From Clostridium sp. LS (GTDB taxonomy: Bacteria; Bacillota; Clostridia; Clostridiales; Clostridiaceae): DNA of 64,000 nt. Positions 35,834-44,580 of this stretch are shown here, in pieces. The position numbers were made by a program, and so were the translations under genes. Numbering within the stretch: position 1 is the stretch's first letter; every line of letters starts with the position of its first letter. The notes under the pieces are model-generated. The model did not search any database, was not told the origin of the DNA, and worked only from the letters and a program-made list of their open reading frames with translations. The stretch lies in NCBI RefSeq assembly GCF_002760435.1, contig NZ_AUUU01000046.1, forward strand, positions 1 to 64,000, given 5' to 3'.

Positions 35834-37060
35834 CTAGACACTAATATTATCACGATATTTCTTTATTGCAAAAGCAAGTTTTAACTCTAAAAATGATGAT
35901 ACATCTGTTAAGTCAGTTCCTAATATCTTTTTAATCTTGTCCATTCTATAGCGCATAGTATTTCTATGAATAAATAAAGCTTCTGCAGTTGCATTTGCAT
36001 TACAATTATTATCTAAATAAGCCTCTAAAGTATCGCATAAGCATCCATCCTGAATTTTGTCAGCATCTTCTAATACTTTTAATTTACTATTTTTATAATT
36101 ATCTAAAAATTTATCATTTTTAATTTGACTTAAAAATGCATATAATCCAAGATTATTATAGAAATAAATCTGTTCTTTAGAATTCAAAATATTTGAAATT
36201 TTTATTGTATTTTTTGCTTCTTGATAACTAAGCTTTATTTCTTCTATATAGCTATAACTACTTCCTACCCCAACAACTATTTGTAGATGATATGACATTT
36301 CAACCTTTTTCACAATATTTTTCAGTATCATAATTAATAAATCATCACTAAACATATCTGTAGGAATTAATGCTACCGCAAATTCACCTTGTATTAATGT
36401 CATCATATGTCTAAGTCCATAATTATTAAATTCCCTTTTTATACTTTTTTTTATGTTCTCTTTTATTTCATTAATATAACCATTATCCTTAATCTGTAAT
36501 TTTTGTAGCTCCTCATTTAAATTATCAATATGAAATACTGCAATTTGATAACTTCTATTTAAATTAATTCCATAATACTGAGCTTGTTCAATTATATTCT
36601 CTACTGAAAAATTGTCTACATACAAAATATTAGATAAAATTCGTTCCATTGAATTTGCATTGCTTTCTTCTTCCACTAATGCTTTGCAAATTATTTGAGA
36701 AAAATCTATCAAATGCAAATTAATAGATATTTCAAATAGAGGTATTTCTAATTCATTGCAAATGTTTTTAACTGAATCTAAAATCTGCCCCTCATTAATA
36801 ACAATTCCTGCAACTTTTTGTTCTTCCGCTGTTCTAATAATTTCTAGCATTCTTTTTTCATTATTCGTCAAACTCTCATTGGTAACAATAACTAACTCTC
36901 CGCCATGAATCAGCTCACCAAAATCATAATCTTCACTCAAACATTGAATGCAATCTGCAAAATATAACCATCTTATATAGCGGTTTAATCCACTTTCACC
37001 TGCAATAAGCTCTAAGCCCTCTTTGAGCTGCTTTATATGAAGTAAATCTTCACAATTCAT
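35834..37060 (-). CDS. PucR-family transcriptional regulator
   Basis: 408 residues. N-terminal purine-catabolism (PucR) domain (about 5-125), with LELIAGESGLNRYIRWLYF at the front, then a GGDEF-like/CdaR middle region (about 165-290), and a C-terminal PucR-type helix-turn-helix: LEAYLDNNCNANATAEALFI and HRNTMRYRMDKIKKILG. Such regulators control purine, ureide or other nitrogen catabolism. It is flanked by a binding-protein gene and the PII operon and likely acts on the two TTGTGC-N5-GCACAA sites. GGGGG precedes the ATG. Confidence 0.9.
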   Translation of the reverse strand: MNCEDLLHIKQLKEGLELIAGESGLNRYIRWLYFADCIQCLSEDYDFGELIHGGELVIVTNESLTNNEKRMLEIIRTAEEQKVAGIVINEGQILDSVKNICNELEIPLFEISINLHLIDFSQIICKALVEEESNANSMERILSNILYVDNFSVENIIEQAQYYGINLNRSYQIAVFHIDNLNEELQKLQIKDNGYINEIKENIKKSIKREFNNYGLRHMMTLIQGEFAVALIPTDMFSDDLLIMILKNIVKKVEMSYHLQIVVGVGSSYSYIEEIKLSYQEAKNTIKISNILNSKEQIYFYNNLGLYAFLSQIKNDKFLDNYKNSKLKVLEDADKIQDGCLCDTLEAYLDNNCNANATAEALFIHRNTMRYRMDKIKKILGTDLTDVSSFLELKLAFAIKKYRDNISV

Positions 37061-37269
37061 TTTTCAACAACCCCCGCCCCATTTTTTATAAATTTACATT
37101 TATATTTTATTAATTTTGTTTTGACTTTTATCATATTAATAATCATAAATGAAAATAATTTTCCAGATTTATATTAAGTTATAACATATTTATGTAAAAC
37201 AATCAATTTTACTATATGGATCTACAACAACCCATAGTATGTATATTGAACTAATTAACTTAAAAAATA

Positions 37270-37302
37270 GAAAAATCGTTATGCATCATTCGTACATAAC
37301 GT
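37270..37302 (-). terminator. Intrinsic terminator after the second binding-protein gene
   Basis: On the minus strand, CGTTATG pairs with CATAACG around an 11-base loop, followed by ATTTTT. It separates the ureohydrolase/binding-protein unit from the PucR-type gene. Confidence 0.7.
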
Positions 37303-37314
37303 TTTCCATTTTAT

Positions 37315-38331
37315 CTACTTGCTTTTTGCATATTCCTTTACAAACTTATCATTAAGCAGATCTTTACAATCAACCTCCTTAGTTATAACTCCAAGTTCTT
37401 TCATAAAGCTTTCAATCTTATTTTGTGTATATCCCCAATAAGTATAGTTATCAGCTTCTTCAAATAATTTAAGTTCTTCATCAATATCAGGAATAATTAG
37501 ACCTTCCATTTCGCTAGCAAATTCCTTTTTATCTACACCCATTTTTGTAGCCATAAATTCATTTGCTTCATCAGGATTTTGCTTCCAATATTCTCTAGCT
37601 TCAAAAAAACTTTTAACAACTGCTTGCACAACTTCCGGCTTATTGTTTACTATATCAGATGAAGCTAAAAGTGCATCCGTAATTAAATCTGGATTATCTT
37701 TTGAGGAATATAGAACTGTTCCACCTGAATTCTTTGCATTTGAGAAATATGGATCCCAGACACAGGCTGCATCAACTTGCCCAGCAACAAAAGCATTACC
37801 TGCTTGTTGAATTGACATGTCAACAATATTTATATCTGACTTTGACATCCCTGCATCATTTAAAAGTGTTAGTAAAAACATATGATCAACACTATATAAC
37901 TGAGTAGCTACTGTTTTTCCTTTTAAGTCTTTAATGCTTTTAATTTCTGGCTTAGCAATCAACCCTTCACATCCATTCGATTTGTCAGAAACTAAGACAA
38001 CACTAAATTTACCTCCTTGACTATATGGGGCTATTGTTTCTGAAGATGGGGCTGTACAAAAATCTAATTTGCCACCTACAAATGCATTTGAACTTTCTGT
38101 TGTAGAAGTAAATTCTTGAATCTCTACATCCAGTCCATTTTTTTCAAAGATTCCTTTTTCTTTTGCAAGATAGTAAAGTTCATTTGTTGGCCATGTAGTC
38201 ATACCTAACGTTACTTTAGTAAGTTCACCTTCTTTTTTTGCTGAACTATCGACTGTTTTTCCATTTCCGCACGCAGCCAATGAAAACATCATAAATACTG
38301 CAAGCATACTACCTAAAATTTTCTTTTTCAT
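37315..38331 (-). CDS. NitT/TauT-family substrate-binding lipoprotein (second of two)
   Basis: 338 residues, lipobox LAAC (Cys about residue 21). Mature part: KVTLGMTTWPTNELYYLAKE, FVGGKLDFCTAPSSETIAP, LKGKTVATQLYSVDHMF, GNAFVAGQVDAACVWDPYFS. Paralogue of the 28732 gene. It sits behind the ureohydrolase gene with its own attenuated leader, so its expression can be tuned separately. Two binding proteins with one permease suggests two related substrates. Confidence 0.88.
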   Translation of the reverse strand: MKKKILGSMLAVFMMFSLAACGNGKTVDSSAKKEGELTKVTLGMTTWPTNELYYLAKEKGIFEKNGLDVEIQEFTSTTESSNAFVGGKLDFCTAPSSETIAPYSQGGKFSVVLVSDKSNGCEGLIAKPEIKSIKDLKGKTVATQLYSVDHMFLLTLLNDAGMSKSDINIVDMSIQQAGNAFVAGQVDAACVWDPYFSNAKNSGGTVLYSSKDNPDLITDALLASSDIVNNKPEVVQAVVKSFFEAREYWKQNPDEANEFMATKMGVDKKEFASEMEGLIIPDIDEELKLFEEADNYTYWGYTQNKIESFMKELGVITKEVDCKDLLNDKFVKEYAKSK

Positions 38332-38400
38332 AATTATGCCTCCTCTGGTTAATAAATTCCGGTTGATTTTTACTTATATTTTTTATTGCTTTCTTTACAC

Positions 38401-38451
38401 TATCAAAAAAAAACGACCCCAAAATCTAATTTGAAAATCGCCTTTGATTTA
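38401..38451 (-). promoter_or_regulatory. Leader attenuator of the second binding-protein gene (ANTAR-type hairpin)
   Basis: On the minus strand, AAATC-AAAGGC-GATTT (38450-38435) is a perfect 5-bp stem with a six-base A1/G4 loop. It overlaps a terminator: ATCAAAGGCGA pairs with TCGTTTTTTTTTGAT (to 38401). The loop sequence AAAGGC is identical to that in the PII and urtA leaders. I did not find a clear partner P1 hairpin upstream. Confidence 0.6.
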
Positions 38452-38471
38452 TAAATTTTATTCTATTTCTA

Positions 38472-39371
38472 TTACTTTTCATACATAAGATGCATTAAAT
38501 CCTGAGCAATATTTGCTGCTGCTAAAGCCGTAATTTCACTATGATCATATGCCGGCAAAACTTCAACTAAATCTGCTGCAACTACATTTAACCCTTTTAA
38601 GTTATACAATAGTTTACGCATTTGAGCTGTTGATGGTCCTCCAATAACTGGAGTCCCTGTTCCTGGAGCTGCTGAAGGATCTAATGCGTCTATATCAAAT
38701 GTTATATACACAGGCATGTCCCCAATAATCTTTTTAATTTTCTCAGCCAATTCTTCCATGTTCATAAAGACTGCATCTTGAGCATAAATAATATTGTATC
38801 CACATTCAGACATTTCTGTACGTATAAATACCTGTACTGAATGGCTTGGATCAACACATCCTTCCTCCTGTAAATCATATGCAAAATTTGCATGTGAAAC
38901 ATTTTTTCCTGTACTTGGTGTACTGTCTTGATGTGAATCAAAATGTAGTAATGCAAGCTTTCCATACTTTTCACTTGCTGCACGTACCATACCATAAGGA
39001 ATTGTATGATCTCCACCTAATGTAAGGAGCTTACAACCCGCATCAATGATCTTTTTAGCATGTTTATATGTTTCCTCAAGCATTATATTTGTTGTATCAG
39101 CACCAACATAAAAACCAATATCTCCATAATCTATAATTTTAGCCTCATCGCTTAATTTACAATTCCATGGATATTTAAAGCAACATGTCAACTGACTCAT
39201 ATTGCGTATTGCTCTTGGTCCTAACCTTGCACCTGGTCTGTTAGTAACACCACTATCAAAAGGTACTCCCATTACAACAATATCTACATCATTAAGATCT
39301 CTGGTTACTGGATAAAGATTAAAGCTTGGTATTCCAGCATAGTGCAAGTGTTTTTGAACTTCATATTCCAT
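38472..39371 (-). CDS. Ureohydrolase, agmatinase/guanidinobutyrase family
   Basis: 299 residues from the ATG at 39371 (TGGAGGAATAG upstream; the frame extends to 39389). Binuclear manganese-type site: GGDHTIPYG, LLHFDSHQDSTPS, and ITFDIDALDPSAAPGTGTP. FDSGVTNRPGARLGPRAIR is typical of the family. It releases urea from a guanidino compound. The flanking GABA-aminotransferase-like and aldehyde dehydrogenase genes favour an omega-guanidino acid such as 4-guanidinobutyrate over agmatine, but this is inference. The released urea could be consumed by the urease encoded 22 kb away. Confidence 0.88.
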   Translation of the reverse strand: MEYEVQKHLHYAGIPSFNLYPVTRDLNDVDIVVMGVPFDSGVTNRPGARLGPRAIRNMSQLTCCFKYPWNCKLSDEAKIIDYGDIGFYVGADTTNIMLEETYKHAKKIIDAGCKLLTLGGDHTIPYGMVRAASEKYGKLALLHFDSHQDSTPSTGKNVSHANFAYDLQEEGCVDPSHSVQVFIRTEMSECGYNIIYAQDAVFMNMEELAEKIKKIIGDMPVYITFDIDALDPSAAPGTGTPVIGGPSTAQMRKLLYNLKGLNVVAADLVEVLPAYDHSEITALAAANIAQDLMHLMYEK

Positions 39372-39456
39372 TACTATTCCTCCAATCAATGTTTAACTAT
39401 ACTTTAATTATAACTATCACTTTTATTTTAACAATATTGCCATCTATCAAAAACTA

Positions 39457-39473
39457 TTGTGCTAAAAGCACAA
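39457..39473. promoter_or_regulatory. Palindromic operator-like site TTGTGC-N5-GCACAA upstream of the ureohydrolase
   Basis: TTGTGCTAAAAGCACAA, a 17-bp dyad 86 bases upstream of the ureohydrolase start. It matches the site at 35731-35747 except for one base in the spacer, which points to a shared DNA-binding regulator. Confidence 0.55.
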
Positions 39474-39660
39474 TACAAATTGATCTACAAAACCGAGAGC
39501 TTTTATTTTTTTATTATTACTACATACTTATCCTTTGAATACTTTTAATCTGTTTTAGTTCTTTTGTTGATTAAAAAACAAATAAATTTTATTTATTTAT
39601 GTAATAGCGAACATTTGTCCATATATCCTTTATGAAAACAAAATGAAGGAGGTAAAAACT

Positions 39661-39885
39661 ATGGCTGTAACAAAATCAATTCAAACTGCATCCCTAAGCA
39701 TTGAAGTTCAAAGCGGGACTGATAAAGCGGGGGACGCGATCTACAGCAAGAAGACTTTTTCTGGTGTAAAAACAGATGCTGCTCCTCAAAATGTCTATGA
39801 TGTTGCTGAAGCAATAAAAGGCGTTATGGAAGCTTCAACTAGAGATTACTTTATAAATGAATCTTCTAGTTTATTAAATGCTTAG
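39661..39885 (+). CDS. DUF1659 domain protein
   Basis: 74 residues from the ATG at 39661, which has GAAGGAGG upstream (the ATG at 39643 is before it). MAVTKSIQTASLSIEVQSG, KKTFSGVKTDAAPQNVYDVA are typical of DUF1659, a small Firmicutes family of unknown function. It is followed by a DUF2922 gene, the usual partner. Probably cotranscribed; role unknown. Confidence 0.85.
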   Translation: MAVTKSIQTASLSIEVQSGTDKAGDAIYSKKTFSGVKTDAAPQNVYDVAEAIKGVMEASTRDYFINESSSLLNA

Positions 39886-39928
39886 GATAGCATTCCTAAG
39901 TAAATTTTTAAGATTGGAGGTATGTTAA

Positions 39929-40147
39929 ATGGAATACACTTTAGCTATGACTTTTTTAACTGCTGCTGGTTTAAAGACTACTTTAAGCGTTAGTGGTGTT
40001 AAATCTACTCTCACTAAAGATGAAGTAAATGCACTTATGGATGTTGTTATTGCCAAGAATATTTTCAAAACTAATTCTGGCGATTTAGTTAAGAAATCTA
40101 GTGCTCAATTGACTCAAAGACAAGTTACTAAATATGAAGTAGCTTAG
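39929..40147 (+). CDS. DUF2922 domain protein
   Basis: 72 residues: MEYTLAMTFLTAAGLKTTLS, LTKDEVNALMDVVIAKNIF. The pair DUF1659-DUF2922 recurs in Firmicutes. TTGGAGG lies before the ATG and a terminator follows. Function unknown. Confidence 0.85.
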   Translation: MEYTLAMTFLTAAGLKTTLSVSGVKSTLTKDEVNALMDVVIAKNIFKTNSGDLVKKSSAQLTQRQVTKYEVA

Positions 40148-40159
40148 TTGCTTTTTTTA

Positions 40160-40199
40160 AAAATGGAGGTTGTCCTTACGAATAGGATAGCCTCCATTT
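40160..40199 (+). terminator. Hairpin terminator after DUF2922
   Basis: AAATGGAGGTTGTCC pairs with GGATAGCCTCCATTT around a short loop, with weak AT-rich sequence after it. It also marks the left edge of the prophage remnant. Confidence 0.55.
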
Positions 40200-40230
40200 A
40201 TATATATGAATTCTCATACAAATCTTTAAT

Positions 40231-40986
40231 TTATAACTCTCTAATCTTTCTTCCTATGAAATCTATCCCCTTCTGAAATACCATGGTTTTTATATTAATT
40301 TTAGTTTCTCCACTAGGTACAGTATACTTTTGTTCCAATATGCGAAAATAACCAGAATCTACAAACTGCTGATAAGGAATATTATTTTTATCTAAAACTT
40401 TTTTATCTCTAAGTAGAGAAAACAGCCTATTTCTTCCCATTCCTCTAATTCCAAGAACCTTTGCAACATGTCCCATTTCAATTGCATCTTTAGAGCCTGC
40501 AACATCATCATAAAATTGTCCTTTAGGCTCTAATAACTTCACTTTATTTTCGGCTTCAACCCTTGCTTTTCTCTCTTCTTTTAACTTAGTAGCTGCAACA
40601 ATAAGTAAATCTGGATTATCTAATAATTCATCTGTAGCATACATTCCTGTTTTTCGTATGCTAGGCAATACCTCATCAAAGATCCATGCCTCAAATTTCT
40701 CTGCACCTGGCAATTCGGATTTTGCAGTTAGGCGGTATACATCCCCTTCCAGTATTAAACTCATTTCTACATTTTGGATAGCATCCGTTCCATCTTTCCT
40801 TTTTCCTGTTACTACCCCTATGTCGTGTTTCACGACACCCCTACAATGTCTTAAAAGTGCAGCTCTTGGATTTTTATACCCTAAAGCTTTTGCTATATCA
40901 ATTCCAACAGCATAATCTTTATTATTAATTTTTAACCATCTTATTTCTCCAAAGCGTTCATCTTTAAAAATTCGTAAACTATCCAT
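40231..40986 (-). CDS. Phage antirepressor (BRO-N plus KilA-C/ANT domains)
   Basis: 251 residues. N-terminal BRO domain (about 1-110): KDYAVGIDIAKALGYKNPRA, then LPGAEKFEAWIFDEVLPSIR. The C-terminal ANT-type domain (about 150-250) has EMGHVAKVLGIRGMGRNRLF. Antirepressors counteract the CI repressor during prophage induction. On the same strand as the replication genes; GGAGATAA precedes the ATG. Confidence 0.88.
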   Translation of the reverse strand: MDSLRIFKDERFGEIRWLKINNKDYAVGIDIAKALGYKNPRAALLRHCRGVVKHDIGVVTGKRKDGTDAIQNVEMSLILEGDVYRLTAKSELPGAEKFEAWIFDEVLPSIRKTGMYATDELLDNPDLLIVAATKLKEERKARVEAENKVKLLEPKGQFYDDVAGSKDAIEMGHVAKVLGIRGMGRNRLFSLLRDKKVLDKNNIPYQQFVDSGYFRILEQKYTVPSGETKINIKTMVFQKGIDFIGRKIREL

Positions 40987-41059
40987 TTGTTTATCTCCTT
41001 TTCTCAGAATTTTATCTTTTTAATACTTCTATAATATAAAATATTCATTCCATATTAAC

Positions 41060-41452
41060 TTATTTTATAATCTTTAGATTTGGCTTATTAGCTTCTTTTT
41101 TATAATCTTCACTAAACTCATTAATAAAATAATCAAAGTTACATTTAACATACAACAAACCTTTTCTTTCATTCCAGCTTAAAGCATATATCTTATTTAT
41201 TCTGATCTGAGTATCTTGATTATATATAGTCCATCCATCTCTCCACATACCAACTGGTGGAATATCACTATATAGATTAAAAGGTATACTTTGATCTAAA
41301 TTTCTTATACAACCTTTTTCATTCATACTAAAATAAAGACATCCATCTTCATTTCTGTTCGTGCTTTTCCCCTGACATTCTCCACCATGTTTATAATTCC
41401 TCTTGCAATATGCACATTCCAGACGGTTAGGTAAATCTTTCGGTCTGTTCAT
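41060..41452 (-). CDS. Hypothetical cysteine-containing phage protein, 130 aa
   Basis: I do not recognise this family. The N-terminal part has a CAYCKRNYKHGGEC pattern and further Cys residues at about 38 and 48, which could bind zinc. The rest is mixed alpha/beta with many aromatics. The gene lies between the AbrB-like gene (2 bases away, probably coupled) and the antirepressor, in the early region of the prophage remnant. Confidence 0.6.
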   Translation of the reverse strand: MNRPKDLPNRLECAYCKRNYKHGGECQGKSTNRNEDGCLYFSMNEKGCIRNLDQSIPFNLYSDIPPVGMWRDGWTIYNQDTQIRINKIYALSWNERKGLLYVKCNFDYFINEFSEDYKKEANKPNLKIIK

Positions 41453-41453
41453 T

Positions 41454-41696
41454 CTAATTCTGTCCTAAAGTCTTTCTGCAGCCACTACAAACAAGCACAT
41501 TATTAAATTCACTTATATCTTTATCACTTCCACAAAAGATGCATCCTTTACTATATTTCCTTAAAACTATATCATTGTTAACCTTAGCTATTTCGATTGG
41601 ATCTCCTTCATTAATGCCTAACACTTTTCTTATTTCCTTTGGTATTACAACCCTTCCCAAGTTATCGAGATTTCTTACTATCCCTGATGCTTTCAT
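41454..41696 (-). CDS. AbrB/SpoVT-like transition regulator with zinc ribbon
   Basis: 80 residues. The N-terminal swapped-hairpin DNA-binding domain (SGIVRNLDNLGRVVIPKEIR, KVLGINEGDPIEI) is followed by a C-terminal CIFCGSD and CSGCRKTL, forming a four-Cys zinc-ribbon-like tail. Such short AbrB homologues are common on clostridial phages. GGAGG precedes the ATG. Confidence 0.85.
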   Translation of the reverse strand: MKASGIVRNLDNLGRVVIPKEIRKVLGINEGDPIEIAKVNNDIVLRKYSKGCIFCGSDKDISEFNNVLVCSGCRKTLGQN

Positions 41697-41860
41697 TTTT
41701 ACTTCCTCCTCATATAAATTATTTCTTGCATTGAATTACTCTTATCTTTTCTTCTAAAATCACATTTTCATAACAGATTAGGCAAAATTAAGGAAATTCC
41801 TACTCACATTCATAGGAGTAAGTGCGAGCAGCCAAATGTGAAAGCCCACTTTTTACACTC

Positions 41861-42661
41861 TTACTTAAGCCTATAATTATTCCTAATATCCTTCTCAATT
41901 TCTACTACATAATCTTTTGACATTTCATATATTCTTGAAGAAACCCCCTCATCAAAAGCTAATAGTCTATCAATAGAAAATTCGCTGCTGACTATAATAG
42001 GCAGAAAGTTAAGGTACCTATAATTAATGATTTCAAAAATAATATTTACATCACTCTCAGTTACTTTCCCCTTGAAGAGGTCATCAATCAAAAGGACCTC
42101 GCATAATTGATACTTTGAAATTGTCCTAGTATAATATTCTTCATCAATCATGTTTTGTTTTATCTTTGTGATTACATCACGATAAGGCATGTACACTACT
42201 TTAATCCTTTGCTTTAAAAAGTTTAATGCAACAGCAATGCTGCAGTGCGTTTTACCGCTGCCAACCTGTCCGCATAATAAAATACTATTTCGCCTATTAT
42301 CTTTTATTTCATCAAAATCAGTACAATACGCTGCAGCAGTATCCTTGATTCTACTTGACGCTTCATTCCAAACTTCAAAACTAGAAAAAGTAAGTTTACT
42401 TTGTTCAACATTGATTCCTGAATACTTCCACTCACTTTTTAGCTTTTCTATTTTCCTGCATTCACAAGCTACAGCAAGAGGCTGCATATGCTCCTGCTTG
42501 ATAAGTATCCATCCAGTATCGCAGCATTTGTCACACCTATATGAGATTTGCCTCAATCCTCTTTCTTTCAGCTTCTGTAAGTTTTCGTGGTTCCTTTGGC
42601 TTGAATCCTGCAAATTCATTTTTATCTGCTGTGTTACTCTTTCTAGTGCCTCTAAAGCCAT
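41861..42661 (-). CDS. DnaC-like helicase loader ATPase
   Basis: 266 residues. An N-terminal cysteine cluster (YRCDKCCDTGWI, CECRK) precedes an AAA+ domain: Walker A LLCGQVGSGKTHCSIAV, Walker B VLLIDDLFKG. It loads the replicative helicase for phage replication. The start, with GGAGGTG upstream, lies 125 bases inside the 3-prime end of the DnaD-like gene in another frame, so the overlap appears real. Confidence 0.88.
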   Translation of the reverse strand: MALEALERVTQQIKMNLQDSSQRNHENLQKLKERGLRQISYRCDKCCDTGWILIKQEHMQPLAVACECRKIEKLKSEWKYSGINVEQSKLTFSSFEVWNEASSRIKDTAAAYCTDFDEIKDNRRNSILLCGQVGSGKTHCSIAVALNFLKQRIKVVYMPYRDVITKIKQNMIDEEYYTRTISKYQLCEVLLIDDLFKGKVTESDVNIIFEIINYRYLNFLPIIVSSEFSIDRLLAFDEGVSSRIYEMSKDYVVEIEKDIRNNYRLK

Positions 42662-43853
42662 TTTTCTTCACCTCCACATTATCTTCTGGACATCCATCTC
42701 TCTTCCAGTTTTTTAATACGCCAATTGCATAATTTATGTCTGGACAATTTTTTTGAAACCCAACATCCATAGCCTTCTTAACCCACTTTTCTCCGTAAAG
42801 ATCAATAGCTGATCTAAGCGCAACATACTCACAACTACCTGGTTTTCCTGTTATTTTTTCATGATACTTCATAAGCTCCATTGCCTTAGAATTTATATCC
42901 ACCTCTTCTACCGACCCATTATTATTATTATCAAAGAGATTAGGTTGACTTACTGCTTCATTACAATCTAAGTTTTTATTATTCATGTCATAAGTTAAGC
43001 TTTTATTATTTAAATCAAAAATCCTTTTTGTACTTTTTATATTTTTATCTTTATCTATTTCTTTTTTCTCCTTCTTAATCTTATTCTCTATCTCTTTCTT
43101 ATTCTGTTGCGTTACTGTAACGTTACTTTTATTTTGCGTAACGTTACTAGTATTTTTAGTAACAGTACTATTATTATCAGTAATTTCTATAATGTTATTA
43201 CTGATATCTTTATTATTAGCAATTTCCGAACTGATATCACTAGCTGCTTCATCAGTATCAGTATTTACAGAAGCTTCTTCCCTTGTTTCTAAATTCTCTA
43301 ATGTTGCATTTTCATCAAGAGCTTTATTTTCTTCTGGCGCATAATTCTCCTCTGATGAATTTTTCTTTTGTTCTAATTGCTCATTTTCATTCAAAGTTAT
43401 GCTTTCTTCTAAAACTTCATCTTCATAGCTTTCTTGAGCATCACTTTTACTAGACTTCTTCTCCCATTTTTTCTTTTCTCTATGAGTCTCAGCTCTTTTT
43501 CTATTTTGCTCACGAACTTTTTCCATTCCTTCTATATTTTGATACTTGTCCCAGTTTACAATTCTGATTACTTTATCAGGAGCTATTTCAATCATTCCAA
43601 ATTTAGATAGAACTCTTAATGCAAGTTTAATGGCATCTATTGGTCTGGAAAATAATATAGCTAACATATTTGCAGTAAGAGGCTTTCCCTCTGATAAAAA
43701 TATTTCACCATTAGCATTAAGCTTTCCACCTAGTAAAAGTATTCTTATCCACACATAATGGATTGTATCCCTTTCTTTCATTGCATCTATTAATTTCATT
43801 TTTTCATCATCAGGCATACAAGTAGCTAATTTAATCCATTTAATATCTGCCAT
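42537..43853 (-). CDS. Phage replisome organiser/DnaD-like initiator
   Basis: 438 residues. The N-terminal replisome-organiser domain (IKWIKLATCMPDDEKMKLID, MIEIAPDKVIRIVNWDKY, about 1-125) is followed by a long low-complexity linker rich in Asn, Glu, Lys, Ser and Thr (about 130-310). A DnaD-like C-terminal domain follows (MELMKYHEKITGKPGSCEY, YAIGVLKNWKRDGCP). It binds the origin and recruits the DnaC-like loader encoded next. The linker-coding DNA contains GTAACGTTAC repeats that may be the origin itself. Confidence 0.88.
   Translation of the reverse strand: MADIKWIKLATCMPDDEKMKLIDAMKERDTIHYVWIRILLLGGKLNANGEIFLSEGKPLTANMLAILFSRPIDAIKLALRVLSKFGMIEIAPDKVIRIVNWDKYQNIEGMEKVREQNRKRAETHREKKKWEKKSSKSDAQESYEDEVLEESITLNENEQLEQKKNSSEENYAPEENKALDENATLENLETREEASVNTDTDEAASDISSEIANNKDISNNIIEITDNNSTVTKNTSNVTQNKSNVTVTQQNKKEIENKIKKEKKEIDKDKNIKSTKRIFDLNNKSLTYDMNNKNLDCNEAVSQPNLFDNNNNGSVEEVDINSKAMELMKYHEKITGKPGSCEYVALRSAIDLYGEKWVKKAMDVGFQKNCPDINYAIGVLKNWKRDGCPEDNVEVKKNGFRGTRKSNTADKNEFAGFKPKEPRKLTEAERKRIEANLI
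43108..43165. repeat. GTAACGTTAC repeats, candidate phage replication origin
   Basis: Two perfect copies of the palindrome GTAACGTTAC (near 43116 and 43138) and partial copies (GTTACTGTAAC, AGTAACAGTAC), all within the linker-coding part of the DnaD-like gene. Iterons inside the initiator gene are typical of phage origins. The repeats also encode a Val-Thr/Asn repeat, so coding low complexity is an alternative. Confidence 0.45.
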
Positions 43854-43993
43854 TATTTTTCACGCTCCCATAAATAAAATTTTCTAAATCTTTCAAGTCC
43901 ATCCCAGGATGGATTTATTCCAATTGAATTACAAACATATACGTAACATTTTAAGATTTTAAAATTCACCCTTCTCCCTCATTTAGTAATACC

Positions 43994-44224
43994 TTATTTT
44001 ATTAGAATTCCCTTATGTGCCTTTCCCCTCTTCCCCTTTTCAAAGTCATAATAAATACACTCTTCAAGTTGCTTAACCGGAAAATTTTCTCCTAGCATTT
44101 GGATGCATACTTTTGTATCCCTTTGATAATTCTTTAATATTTGTATTAAATCATTAGCTGTTAATCCTTCAAATTTTCTAATCAATCTAAATCCCCTCTT
44201 TCTAAAATCGTTAACTATATCCAT
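43994..44224 (-). CDS. Small phage-region protein, 76 aa
   Basis: MDIVNDFRKRGFRLIRKFEG at the start and a basic C-terminus (FEKGKRGKAHKGILIK). No clear ribosome-binding site is seen. The family is not recognised. Position between the excisionase-like gene and the DnaD-like gene suggests an early phage protein. Confidence 0.5.
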   Translation of the reverse strand: MDIVNDFRKRGFRLIRKFEGLTANDLIQILKNYQRDTKVCIQMLGENFPVKQLEECIYYDFEKGKRGKAHKGILIK

Positions 44225-44242
44225 AAAAATGAATTTATTCTA

Positions 44243-44464
44243 TTATTCATTTCTATCAAAAGTTAATTCTTTAATATCCTCTAAGTTAGATAAATCCTTT
44301 CCATTGCTCTCTTCTAAAAACTTCATTAATTCTGTTCTGGTTATCTTTAGACTTCCAAGCTTTAATCCTCGTATCACATTATTCCTTAATAGATCATACA
44401 CAGAATTTCTATTAACTTTTAATAACTCTGCAGCTTCAGACACAGTATATAAAACCGGCTCCAT
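44243..44464 (-). CDS. Excisionase-like helix-turn-helix protein
   Basis: 73 residues: YTVSEAAELLKVNRNSVYDL and LRGLKLGSLKITRTELMKFL-type spacing (IRGLKLGSLKITRTELMKFL) form the MerR-like HTH_17 fold of phage Xis proteins. The C-terminal tail is acidic. It may assist the recombinase in excision or act as a regulator. GGGG precedes the ATG. Confidence 0.8.
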   Translation of the reverse strand: MEPVLYTVSEAAELLKVNRNSVYDLLRNNVIRGLKLGSLKITRTELMKFLEESNGKDLSNLEDIKELTFDRNE

Positions 44465-44580
44465 GATTATCCCCCTATTCTCATCTCAATAATTCAACCC
44501 TCACAAATTTACTTCACATTACAAGTGCTATTTCACTCCAACCTAACAAAAAGATCGTATCTATAATTTTCTACTTAATA

